In this document: positions 1-7,908 of the stretch, one piece after another
Layout of the letters: each line of letters begins with the position of its first letter
Position numbering within the stretch: position 1 is the first letter of the stretch
NCBI GenBank assembly: GCA_031283505.1
Contig: JAITBO010000316.1
Location: forward strand, 1-16,702
Source: Treponema sp.
GTDB lineage: Bacteria > Spirochaetota > Spirochaetia > Treponematales > Breznakiellaceae
Length of the DNA stretch: 16,702 bases
Direction: 5' to 3'
Position numbers and translations under genes: made by a program
The notes under the pieces: model-generated
The model's input: only the letters and a program-made list of their open reading frames with translations
Told to the model about the DNA's origin: nothing
The model's database searches: none

Positions 1-83
1 CCGTTAGCCGGATTATCACAAGCGATAAAGAACAGACCGATAAGAGCGGCAACCAAAATAGTAAATAACAAGTTTCTTTTCAT
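1..83 (-). CDS. N-terminus of a lipoprotein, cut by the window edge
   Basis: An ATG at 83 on the minus strand follows a strong Shine-Dalgarno, AAAGGAGGTG (complement of 91-100), with about 7 bases between. The 27 visible codons give a classic lipoprotein signal peptide: MKRN, a hydrophobic run, then a lipobox FIAC with the lipid-modified Cys at residue 22, followed by DNPANG. The Shine-Dalgarno overlaps the stop codon of the CE15 esterase gene and only 15 bases separate the two reading frames, so it is almost certainly the next gene of the same operon. The start MKR...AC(D/Q)NP closely resembles the esterase's own start, so a second secreted polysaccharide-active lipoprotein is plausible, but the mature part lies outside the window and its function is unknown. 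Confidence 0.85.
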   Translation of the reverse strand, partial: MKRNLLFTILVAALIGLFFIACDNPAN

Positions 84-98
84 CTTACATCACCTCCT

Positions 99-3000
99 TT
101 ATTGTTTTGCGGGATAATAGGGACCCGCCCAGGGCCAGGGCATCATCACCGGGAACCCGCCGTAATGCCGTTCATAGGAATTGGAACCTCCAGTTACCAG
201 TACATCTTCAAAGAAAGGATCCCGGTTCCAGGGGTACAGCTCTGTGGCAGTTAAATAGGAAGGGGTCCCTCCGCCATTAAAATACCAGTTCATATATGTG
301 GACTCATTTGCCCGTTGATACCCTGAAACAGCGCCATGAGGATCGCCTACCGGTGCCCAAACGTGGTAGTTAAATACCAGGAGATCGTCTATGCCTGCTT
401 TGGTTACAGATGTCCCGCCTGGAGTCGTCTTTCCGGTATCCAACTCGGCAAGTTTACGGTACACAATCCGCGCCCCTTGTAAGGCTATGGCGTCCTGTTC
501 GGAACCATCGTTAAAGTCATTCATGACCGCCCGTTCGATAACCGCCCGGGGCCACATACTCGCCACCAACTCGTGGCCGTCGTAGGGCAGACGCTGGGCG
601 TAGCCATGGGAGAAATCGCCGTTGGCGTCGATACCCCGCAACCGTTCATAGTAGTTAAAGTGGGTGAGGAAACGCCGGAAAATTTCGGTGGACCGTCCGG
701 GGTTCTTCATAACATGATCACCGATTAACTCGCCCCCGGCCAAATTACCATACCCTGCGCTATAGACCGTACCGGCGGGATTGTAGCGCCATGTCTGGGG
801 CCCGCTGGCGCCGGATGCGCCGGGGATGGCGACTTTAATCCGTTCATCGTAGAGGGCCGATACAAAGGCGTACTTGCCGTTAATCGAATAACCGGTAACG
901 GAAACCCGGGTTTCGTCAATAAAATCACCCAGTATGTCGGTTGATGCCGTTTCCGCGCCTACCACCAGCGTTACGCTTACTGTACCGCGATCCGTAACAT
1001 CTACCCATACGCCCTGCTCATTTTGATGCTGAATGGCCGTACTGGTCAGAGTATAAGTTCCCACAGCCTGCGAAGGCATAGGAGAACCCGCCTGAAGGTA
1101 CATCATCTCGGCTTTGCCTGCCCCTTGCTGTACCTGTACGGTGTCAGCTCCTGCTAATTTACCCACCTGCCACCAAGCGCGGGTATCCGGCATCCACCAC
1201 ATCGTAGGATCCGGAGGAGGATCAAAGGTTATCCGGTCTTTCAGGGTAAAAGTACTTTCGTCCGTAGCGCCGCCGGTAATGGTAATATCTAGGCTCTTAC
1301 TCGTAATCTGAACATTCTTTGCGGCCACAAGCGCGTCAATTGCCCGCGAAGCACCCCAGGCCGCGCCCATTTCGTTGCTTATTTCGTAACGCTGTCCCCG
1401 CGCCCTATAGGGATAGAACTGCCGGAAGGTTCCGGCCCTGACAGGATCCCAGGGAGTCGCACGATCGTCTGAAGTAACAATGTTGGGAACAGCCAATACC
1501 GCAATACCGTTGTCGGTAAATTCCGCCTGATTGCCGTCAAAGTTCAGAATAACCGGCGTTTTTCTTTCAGCCCCCGGCTTATAGAGATTGAAGGTAATGT
1601 TTGCGCTGCCCGCTAGGGGAGTTACCCCTTCAGGAACAGAAGCCTCCGTCCCGGCATAACTAATCGTACTTTCAATGGCATAACTGGCAGGAGAACTCGC
1701 AACCTGCATGGGCGGCCTGTTGGGATAGTACCAGGGAGCGGGTTCCCAGTGGGAACCAAAGCCCGGCGCCCCGCTTACTTTTGTTACCTTAACCTGAGGA
1801 GTACCTGGTTTCGGACCGTATTCATAAATCGAAGCCAGCAGGCGGATCTCCTCGGCCCGCTTTTCCCAGTCCGTAGCACTTGCCACTACATCACCTGGCT
1901 TTTTACCACTAACCAGATCCGTCTTAAATACCAGCGGATCGGGCAGGGTGTTGGTAATGGGATAATTCATGGCGGTCGCACCCAAAGGATCGTCTGCCGC
2001 GATCAAACTCGCAATGGCCGCCTCTATTGCCTGGGCCTTGGTTTTTATCTCCTCCTGAGGTACAGAATCCGCAACATGGCCGCCTACCGTCAATAAACCT
2101 CTTCCGGTTTTCACGGCATTGTTCAGTGCGGTCCAGGTCCCGGTACTCCAGTTTGCGGCCACCGAGGTTCCGGTTCCGGCATACCCATCAGTACCCGGCA
2201 GGTTGACGTCAACCCAGCGGATCGCGTTGGTAAGCATCCAGTCACTCTTTTTAAAATCGCTTGGGTCTTGATCATTGGGATGTCCGGTAAGCACTATAGC
2301 TCCCCAGTCCAGGTTGCCGTCCCGGCTGCTGAAACGGTAAGCATTATCCTTGTGGCTCCAGTAGGTACGGGAAGTCCGGGCGGTATTATTTGCGGGCGAA
2401 TCGCTGATCATCACATCCACGCCAAAGCCCGTACCATTAGCTGGTTTCGCACCGTAAATCTGAAGGGCCAGCTCTACGGTATACCCGGACCCACCGGGTT
2501 TCTCCGTAACGGCATAAGCCTTGATACGGTCATTGTATTCTCTGGCGCCGGGACTCGCAAAAACAGAAGCGTAGGTTCCCTCGTCGCCAAAACCACCGGA
2601 ACTGTCGTATACCAGCTTGCCGCTCCGGCTGATCGCAAAAAGCCCGTCATCATCCGCCCATTTGTCCTGTTTATCATTCCAGAAATCAATGGCAAACTCA
2701 ACATTATCAAACCTCCCATTATACGGAGGGGTCAAGTATGTCGTCCAATCCATTACTTCCATTATGGCATAGGCACCATTAGATTTCGGCGTTACGGTAG
2801 GATCGATATAGGGGGTTCCACCCTGGCCGTTATTCTCAAGGAGCGTTAAATTCGCCGGGGTAGTATCCGTTACGTCCACGGCAATGTACAGGGTGTAACC
2901 GTCCCATACGGACTTTACGGTCCCTGTGGCCCCTGACGAAACGTCTTCGGAATTGGTCCCGTGTTTGTAGTTCTTAATCTCCGAAGATGCCGCCTGGCTC

Positions 3001-3221
3001 CAAATCCCTTCGCTGAGATCCCCGTTAACAGTTATCGTACTGTCGGTAAACCTTGACTCCAAAACCTGGTAGTCGTAGGGCGAATAGGGTAATACATAAA
3101 GTCCGGATCCACCGCCGGCGTCATTTGTAGCCCTGGATCCACCGCCGTCGTCAACAGGATTTTGACATGCCGGGATGAGCAACACAAGCGCTAAACCGGC
3201 CCATAGAAAAGTTCTTTTCAT
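99..3221 (-). CDS. CBM9-CE15 lipoprotein: putative 4-O-methyl-glucuronoyl methylesterase
   Basis: This is a 1040-residue surface or periplasmic lipoprotein. The signal peptide ends in lipobox IPAC (Cys19), followed by a Gly/Asp/Ser linker (24-40) whose DNA carries a 13-bp direct repeat 30 bp apart. Residues about 57-310 resemble a CBM9-like carbohydrate-binding module (VNGDLSEGIW, VKSVWDGYTLYIAVDVTD, VELALQIYG). Residues about 430-985 form a CE15 alpha/beta-hydrolase. The nucleophile elbow GYSINGK holds Ser779 and Lys783, matching the family's GCSRxGK, and LPYDGHEL holds the catalytic His883. CE15 enzymes cut the ester between glucuronic acid of xylan and lignin alcohols. Two oddities: about 130 extra residues (634-768) sit just before the nucleophile strand, and the usual Glu in the P-x-E-S-G loop is Ala802. 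The start is supported by GGAGG eight bases upstream. It follows the barrel gene and precedes another lipoprotein gene. Family call strong, substrate inferred. Confidence 0.85.
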   Translation of the reverse strand: MKRTFLWAGLALVLLIPACQNPVDDGGGSRATNDAGGGSGLYVLPYSPYDYQVLESRFTDSTITVNGDLSEGIWSQAASSEIKNYKHGTNSEDVSSGATGTVKSVWDGYTLYIAVDVTDTTPANLTLLENNGQGGTPYIDPTVTPKSNGAYAIMEVMDWTTYLTPPYNGRFDNVEFAIDFWNDKQDKWADDDGLFAISRSGKLVYDSSGGFGDEGTYASVFASPGAREYNDRIKAYAVTEKPGGSGYTVELALQIYGAKPANGTGFGVDVMISDSPANNTARTSRTYWSHKDNAYRFSSRDGNLDWGAIVLTGHPNDQDPSDFKKSDWMLTNAIRWVDVNLPGTDGYAGTGTSVAANWSTGTWTALNNAVKTGRGLLTVGGHVADSVPQEEIKTKAQAIEAAIASLIAADDPLGATAMNYPITNTLPDPLVFKTDLVSGKKPGDVVASATDWEKRAEEIRLLASIYEYGPKPGTPQVKVTKVSGAPGFGSHWEPAPWYYPNRPPMQVASSPASYAIESTISYAGTEASVPEGVTPLAGSANITFNLYKPGAERKTPVILNFDGNQAEFTDNGIAVLAVPNIVTSDDRATPWDPVRAGTFRQFYPYRARGQRYEISNEMGAAWGASRAIDALVAAKNVQITSKSLDITITGGATDESTFTLKDRITFDPPPDPTMWWMPDTRAWWQVGKLAGADTVQVQQGAGKAEMMYLQAGSPMPSQAVGTYTLTSTAIQHQNEQGVWVDVTDRGTVSVTLVVGAETASTDILGDFIDETRVSVTGYSINGKYAFVSALYDERIKVAIPGASGASGPQTWRYNPAGTVYSAGYGNLAGGELIGDHVMKNPGRSTEIFRRFLTHFNYYERLRGIDANGDFSHGYAQRLPYDGHELVASMWPRAVIERAVMNDFNDGSEQDAIALQGARIVYRKLAELDTGKTTPGGTSVTKAGIDDLLVFNYHVWAPVGDPHGAVSGYQRANESTYMNWYFNGGGTPSYLTATELYPWNRDPFFEDVLVTGGSNSYERHYGGFPVMMPWPWAGPYYPAKQ

Positions 3222-3250
3222 AACCTAAACCTCCAAAAATAATATGTTTT

Positions 3251-3282
3251 AAGTATTTTGATACAAAAGTATCCTGATACTT
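3251..3282 (-). other. Intercistronic hairpin between barrel and esterase genes
   Basis: Arms 3251-3264 and 3269-3282 pair at 11 of 14 positions around an AAAA loop; the inner GATAC/GTATC pairs are perfect. The hairpin includes the stop codon of the barrel gene. No U-run follows it on the minus strand, so partial attenuation or protection of upstream mRNA is more likely than full termination. Confidence 0.5.
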
Positions 3283-4672
3283 AGAAACTCCATATAAATT
3301 CCAGCGCAACCTGATGCTTTGTCAATGATTCTATAAATGTTTTATTGTCAGCCTGTTTTGGAAGATTGGAACGTTTCCGATCCGCATAGGATGAATCGTC
3401 GGCCACCAGATTACCGTAGGTAATATGATTAAACATATACCACGCTTTTAGTTCAAGACCTTTCTTAAAATGGAATGTAAGGTTTGGCTTGACATAAAAA
3501 TTAGCGCTTTCGTTGGCAAACTTAGGATCGCTGCTGGGATTATTTGGTACTACATATCCAAATCCATACCCAAATTCTGCGCCGACAGTAAATTCGCCGA
3601 TCACCTTAACATCAATAAAAGGTTTAATCTGTATCCAGGGTTTAAACGGAATATCCCAGCCCCACACTTTAAGCGCATCATAGCCCCAGAGGAGTTCCTG
3701 TGCCTTTACGCCGGCAGTCAATCTGTTTATAACCGGCACTGATATGCGGGAAAAACTATACTGAACCGTCTGCCGCAAATCCCCCGTACCCCGGGCCTCC
3801 CAGTTCCCTAGGCCCTCGAAATTCCCTTCCGCCGTTATCAGCAGTTCCGGCAACAGGGTAAAGCCCGCGCCGAACATCAACCGCATTTCGTCCCCGGCGC
3901 CGCTCCATATCCTGGTACGTTCGAGGGTATTCACAATTTCCTTGTCATCAACATCAGTGTCCAGTTGTAACTGGGCGCCTGCGTAGAACCACGGATGGGT
4001 CCAGCGGAAACCAAAGGCGGTTTCACCCAGGGTTCTTTTAAGAGTTACGTCCCCAAGTATCACCTTCATCTCTTCATCATGCAAAGTATTCGGATTGGCT
4101 TGCAGGGGCACCAAAAAGAAAGCGCCTATGTTGAACTCTCCAAGATTAAGGACCCGCAGGGATTTTAGGGAAAAAGGTTTAATCTCAATACGGAGGCCGT
4201 TGCCGCCAATATCCCAATCCCCGTCTCCCAGAGTACCCCAAACATTGTCGGATAAATCAATAAAACCGCCGGTGAATTTTAAAAGATTATCAAACAGATT
4301 GACCCAGCCGTATGCATAACGGCCGATTACGGAATTTACATTGCCTTGCAGATCGTCATCGGCCCGCAGCCGGATTCTAAACCCGATATTTTCCCATGTA
4401 TAGGTTGCGGTTAACTCCGCCCGCAGGGCGTTTTTGGCGTCCGACTCATTCCACAGATAGACCGTGCCGTCAGAGCCGTAATAGCCAGGATTTATAGATT
4501 CGCCGGTTTCGCTCTTTTTAGGTACGTCATCGGCGTCATAAAACACGCCACCAATGACTTTACCGCCGAATAAGAGGGTTCCCGATCCAACGGTTACTTC
4601 CTGGGCGTCGAGGCGGAATACCCCCCCCATCATAAGGGATATAATCAATAACACTAATAGTCTTTTCTTCAT
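3281..4672 (-). CDS. Putative outer-membrane beta-barrel protein (porin-like)
   Basis: This 463-residue protein has a cleavable signal peptide (MKKRLLVLLIISLMMGG, probable cleavage after LDA, giving mature QEVTVGSG). The rest is alternating polar/aromatic strands typical of barrels (TYTWENIGFRIRLRADD, AFGFRWTHPWFYAGAQLQLD, EFTVGAEFGYGFGYV), and the last strand ends in Phe (QVALEFIWSF), the usual outer-membrane assembly signal. I do not recognise a named family. The Shine-Dalgarno TAGGAG contains the stop codon of the solute-binding protein gene upstream (gap 10 bases), so translation is probably coupled. Its place between an ABC importer and a CE15 lipoprotein suggests it lets saccharides cross the outer membrane; that role is inferred. 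A non-porin structural barrel or an adhesin is the alternative. Confidence 0.7.
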   Translation of the reverse strand: MKKRLLVLLIISLMMGGVFRLDAQEVTVGSGTLLFGGKVIGGVFYDADDVPKKSETGESINPGYYGSDGTVYLWNESDAKNALRAELTATYTWENIGFRIRLRADDDLQGNVNSVIGRYAYGWVNLFDNLLKFTGGFIDLSDNVWGTLGDGDWDIGGNGLRIEIKPFSLKSLRVLNLGEFNIGAFFLVPLQANPNTLHDEEMKVILGDVTLKRTLGETAFGFRWTHPWFYAGAQLQLDTDVDDKEIVNTLERTRIWSGAGDEMRLMFGAGFTLLPELLITAEGNFEGLGNWEARGTGDLRQTVQYSFSRISVPVINRLTAGVKAQELLWGYDALKVWGWDIPFKPWIQIKPFIDVKVIGEFTVGAEFGYGFGYVVPNNPSSDPKFANESANFYVKPNLTFHFKKGLELKAWYMFNHITYGNLVADDSSYADRKRSNLPKQADNKTFIESLTKHQVALEFIWSF

Positions 4673-4682
4673 AACAACACTC

Positions 4683-5990
4683 CTATTTGTTGATCAGCCG
4701 TACCAGGAGATCGTAGATTTGCTGTCCCCCCTGGACAGTACTAATTTTTCCAAAAGCCACATTCTGGTAGATAAGATATAGGCTACTGTTCAACTCGGTA
4801 TCATTGGGCAGATGAGTAGTTTCTCTGGAAGAATGGGGCCCCGCGATTTCAAGGTATTTCAGAACCTTCCCGTCGTTGGCATTGGAAGCGCCCACAGCGC
4901 GGGCGCTGGAAGAGGAAGAAGCGCCCCGGTCATTGCCCAGGACCTTCGCCGCATCGGGGTTGTTCACCAGAAAGTCGATAAATTTAACCACCAGTTCAGG
5001 ATTTTTGGAATCCTTATTCACCGTGTAGAATTGACTCGGCTGGGGCCACAGGGCTTTGGCAGCTTCGGCTCCGGGAAGTTCAATAAGATCAAGCTCATCG
5101 GTGGCAGCGGATTGATAACCCGCAAGCTGATTGGTAACAATAAAACCGATGGCCGCTTTGCCCGCAATAAGGGCCGATGTGTCGGCGTTGTTTTCGGCAT
5201 AACCGGCGGCTATATCGGCAGGGGGCACCAGGCCGTTATCCCGGTAGTCTTTGAACAGATCCAGGTATTTTTTGGCGACTTCGGGGGTAACAGCGGTAGA
5301 ATTGGTTTCTTCAATGTAGATAGGCGTACCGTTGTGGCGCAGCCAGTAGCCAAAAGGGGTGGAATTGGACGCCAGGGAACCGATGTCCTGCATGGGGTAA
5401 ACCCCTGCGGGAAGCTTTGCCTTTAAGGATACCAGGTAGGCCCGGAATTCGTCGTAGGTCATGGAAACCTTGGGCAAGGGAACGCCGGAGCGTCCCAGCA
5501 GGGACTTGTTGTAAACCAGGGCGGGCATGGTAACGCCTGTGGAAACACCGTAAAGCTGTCCGTTAAAGGTTCCCGATTCAAGGGCTCCGGCGTCGATTAC
5601 AGATGTATTAAGAATACTGCCTGTATACTGATCCAAGGGCAGCAGGACTCCCCGTTTTACATAATCGTTGATGTTGCCGCCCAACTGGATAATGTCCGGA
5701 CCATTTCCTCCGGCAAGCTGGGTATCAATCTTGGGAAAGTGATCCCCGGAACCGCCCGAAACTTCGGGGTTTACCAGGATACCGGGGTTTGCCGCCTGAA
5801 AAAGGTCAATCGCCTGCTGGCTGATCCTGACACGGGCTTCGGCACCCCAGTAGGCCCAGCGGATAGTAACTCCGCCCGGCGCGGAACCTCCTGACTGCAC
5901 GGCGGAGCCGCTGCTTTGTTTACTGCATCCTGTCATGATCATTACCGCGCCCACCGCCAGAATGAGTAAAGAAAGAACAATTTTTTTCAT
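4683..5990 (-). CDS. Sugar ABC transporter solute-binding lipoprotein
   Basis: An extracytoplasmic binding protein of the SBP_bac_1 (MalE-like) type, which delivers a saccharide to the paired permeases encoded just upstream in the operon. I place the start at the ATG at 5990, giving 435 residues. AGGAGG lies nine bases before it, whereas a longer frame from 6017 adds a charged MHNRRRFYQ stretch without a good ribosome site. From this start the signal peptide ends in MTGC with Cys22 lipidated, followed by a Ser/Gly linker. Family features include IRWAYWGAEARVRISQQAIDLFQAANPGI at the mature N-terminus, the PDIIQLGG segment, and YGVSTGVTMPALVYNKSLL of the hinge region. The ligand cannot be read from sequence; the operon's glucuronoyl esterase suggests a hemicellulose-derived oligosaccharide. 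Confidence 0.92.
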   Translation of the reverse strand: MKKIVLSLLILAVGAVMIMTGCSKQSSGSAVQSGGSAPGGVTIRWAYWGAEARVRISQQAIDLFQAANPGILVNPEVSGGSGDHFPKIDTQLAGGNGPDIIQLGGNINDYVKRGVLLPLDQYTGSILNTSVIDAGALESGTFNGQLYGVSTGVTMPALVYNKSLLGRSGVPLPKVSMTYDEFRAYLVSLKAKLPAGVYPMQDIGSLASNSTPFGYWLRHNGTPIYIEETNSTAVTPEVAKKYLDLFKDYRDNGLVPPADIAAGYAENNADTSALIAGKAAIGFIVTNQLAGYQSAATDELDLIELPGAEAAKALWPQPSQFYTVNKDSKNPELVVKFIDFLVNNPDAAKVLGNDRGASSSSSARAVGASNANDGKVLKYLEIAGPHSSRETTHLPNDTELNSSLYLIYQNVAFGKISTVQGGQQIYDLLVRLINK

Positions 5991-6022
5991 TTGATAAAAC
6001 CTCCTGCGATTATGCATAAAAA

Positions 6023-6871
6023 CTATCCTTTAATACCGGTAGTAGTTATACCCTGCACAAAATACTTCTGCAAAGAGAAGAAAAGAATGAAACAGGGAAC
6101 AATAGAAAGAACCGACATGGCAAACATGGAACCCCATGACGACATACCGGAAGAATCCAGAAAAAGCCTAAGCCCCATGGGAACCGTGTAGGTGGGCGGG
6201 GAATTGAGGTATAAAAGCTGATTGAAAAAATCATCCCAGGTCCAAAGGAAAGTAAAAAGTACCGTGGTTATAAGGGCCGGTACGGAAAGGGGCATGATTA
6301 TCCGCAGATATATGCTGAATTTGCCGCAGCCGTCAATCAGGGCCGACTCGTCCAGGTCTTTGGGAAGGCTGCGTATAAACTGTACCAGAAGAAAAATAAA
6401 GAAAGCGTCTGTAGCAAAAAGTTTGGGCATCACCAGGGGAAGGTACGTATTAATCCAGCCAAAGGAACGGAAGATAATATACCGGGGAATAGTAGTAACA
6501 TGGGAAGGCAGCATCAGGGTCAACATCATTACGGCAAACCAGAAATTCCGGAACTTAAAGCGGAGTCTGCCGAAAGCATAGGCCGTAAGGGAACAGAAAA
6601 TCGCGTTGGCAATGACGCAGAGGGTGCAAAGGATAAAGGAATTCATAAAAAAGGTTCCAAAGCCCACAATGCCGATGCCGGCCCAGCCCTTTACGTAATT
6701 CTGAAGGGTAAAGACTTTGGGGACAAGCCCAGGATCGCTAAAGATAGTGTTGCTCTCCTTAAAGGAAGCGGCAATAAGCCACGCCACCGGATACAGCATA
6801 CCTATTCCCAGAACAATGATGAAAATGTTGGTAAAAACCACATATAAAGTTCTGCCTGTTTGCCGCTTCAT
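6023..6871 (-). CDS. Sugar ABC transporter permease, MalG type
   Basis: A 282-residue inner-membrane permease with about six hydrophobic segments, the first at about 10-35. The cytoplasmic EAA loop that docks the ATPase is at 174-200 (DESALIDGCGKFSIYLRIIMP), with Ser-Ala in place of Ala-Ala. The ending VQGITTTGIKG is typical of MalG-type subunits. Its ATG overlaps the stop of the MalF-type gene by four bases (ATGA), so the two subunits are translationally coupled. The binding-protein gene follows after 32 bases. No ATPase gene is present in the cluster, so the importer presumably borrows a shared MsmX/MalK-like ATPase encoded elsewhere. Confidence 0.93.
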   Translation of the reverse strand: MKRQTGRTLYVVFTNIFIIVLGIGMLYPVAWLIAASFKESNTIFSDPGLVPKVFTLQNYVKGWAGIGIVGFGTFFMNSFILCTLCVIANAIFCSLTAYAFGRLRFKFRNFWFAVMMLTLMLPSHVTTIPRYIIFRSFGWINTYLPLVMPKLFATDAFFIFLLVQFIRSLPKDLDESALIDGCGKFSIYLRIIMPLSVPALITTVLFTFLWTWDDFFNQLLYLNSPPTYTVPMGLRLFLDSSGMSSWGSMFAMSVLSIVPCFILFFSLQKYFVQGITTTGIKG

Positions 6872-7794
6872 TCACCGCTCCCATAACTGACCAGCGAACC
6901 GGAAACCCGGAAAGTCAATACCGTCAGAGCGGCGATAATGATCAGCAGTACCCAGGCCATGGCGGAAGCGTATCCCATCTCCGAAAACCCAAAACCCTTG
7001 ATGTAAAGGTAGAGACTGTAAAACATGGTGGAATCCAGAGGCCCGCCGTTTCCGCCGGAAATGATAAACGCCTGGGTAAAGGTCTGGAAGGCGCTGATCA
7101 TCTGCATTATCAGGTTAAAAAGGATAATGGGCGAAAGACTCGGCAGGGTGATAAAGAAGAACTGCCGTGTTTTTCCCGCCCCGTCAACGCTGGCCGCCTC
7201 GTAGTATTCTGCGGGTATCTGCTTGAGTCCCGCCAGAAAGATAATCATAGGAGACCCAAACTGCCATACCGCCAGGATGATTAGCGTATAGAGGGCGTAT
7301 TTGGGATTGGATATCCATGACGGCGGATCAACCTTAAAGGCTCCCCTAAGGATAAGGTTCAAAAGTCCGTCCCCGGCAAATATCCGGCGCCAGAGTACCG
7401 CAATAGCCACCGATCCGCCCAGTAGGGTGGGAATATAGTAAATAGTCCGGTAAAAGGGAATAAGTTTGAGCTTCTGATTCATCAGCATGGCAACCGCCAG
7501 AGCGAACGCCAGTTTGAGAGGGACAGAAATAAAAACATACCGGAAGGTGACAAACAGGGAATTAAGGAACCGTTCATCCCGGGGAAATTGAGCATTTCCC
7601 TTGAACATGATAAAGAAGTTCCTCATGCCTGTCCATTTTGGAGGCTGGAGAATGTTGAAATTGGTAAAAGAAAGATACAAAGAGTAAATCATGGGGTAAA
7701 GGGTTAAAACAAAGAAACCCAACAGCCATGGAACAAGAAAAGCATAAGAAGACACATTATCCCATATCGTTTTATTCAGAACTTTGTTTTTCAT
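6868..7794 (-). CDS. Sugar ABC transporter permease, MalF type
   Basis: The partner permease, 308 residues from the ATG at 7794 (MKNKVLNKTIWDNVSSYAFLVPWLLGFF). An in-frame TTG at 7836 would add 14 residues that look like non-coding leader. Neither start has a clear Shine-Dalgarno, so the start is uncertain. About six membrane segments are visible, and the EAA loop is classical: YYEAASVDGAGKTRQFFFI followed by TLP (E199-A200-A201 from this start). The gene opens the importer operon, directly downstream of the AraC-type regulator gene. The gap between them carries 21-22 bp periodic repeats, so this is the probable regulated promoter region. Confidence 0.92.
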   Translation of the reverse strand: MKNKVLNKTIWDNVSSYAFLVPWLLGFFVLTLYPMIYSLYLSFTNFNILQPPKWTGMRNFFIMFKGNAQFPRDERFLNSLFVTFRYVFISVPLKLAFALAVAMLMNQKLKLIPFYRTIYYIPTLLGGSVAIAVLWRRIFAGDGLLNLILRGAFKVDPPSWISNPKYALYTLIILAVWQFGSPMIIFLAGLKQIPAEYYEAASVDGAGKTRQFFFITLPSLSPIILFNLIMQMISAFQTFTQAFIISGGNGGPLDSTMFYSLYLYIKGFGFSEMGYASAMAWVLLIIIAALTVLTFRVSGSLVSYGSGE

Positions 7795-7839
7795 AAGGCT
7801 ACAGCATACAATCAAATTTGAAAGTACACTAATCAACAG

Positions 7840-7890
7840 TTGCGGTATTTTAACCAGGAATTGCGGTTTTATTAACCAAAAATTGCAGTC
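7840..7890. repeat. Three direct repeats with 21-22 bp period: candidate AraC-type operators
   Basis: On the plus strand, TTGCGGTATTTTAACC begins at 7840, TTGCGGTTTTATTAACC at 7861, and a weaker TTGCAGT at 7883. The first two copies keep both TTGCGGT and TTAACC. The spacing is two helical turns, the same as the 21-bp centre spacing known for AraC half-sites. The block sits between the regulator gene (ending 7909) and the first permease gene (starting 7794), where an activator of the importer operon should bind. That the repeats bind this regulator is inference. Confidence 0.55.
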
Positions 7891-7908
7891 TCACAAAAAA
7901 CGGGCTGT

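Noticed and set aside
99..3221. Esterase considered as an acetyl xylan esterase or peptidase
   Set aside because: The spacing and wording of the GYSINGK elbow and the LPYDGHEL histidine segment match CE15 much better than other alpha/beta-hydrolase groups.
4812..5426. A 204-codon plus-strand frame opposite the first binding-protein gene
   Set aside because: It is a Gly/Val/Ile-rich antisense product of a recognised gene, without its own start signals.
7840..7890. Direct repeats considered as a CRISPR array
   Set aside because: Only two good copies and one weak copy, with 4-6 base gaps and no cas genes; the spacing fits regulator sites instead.
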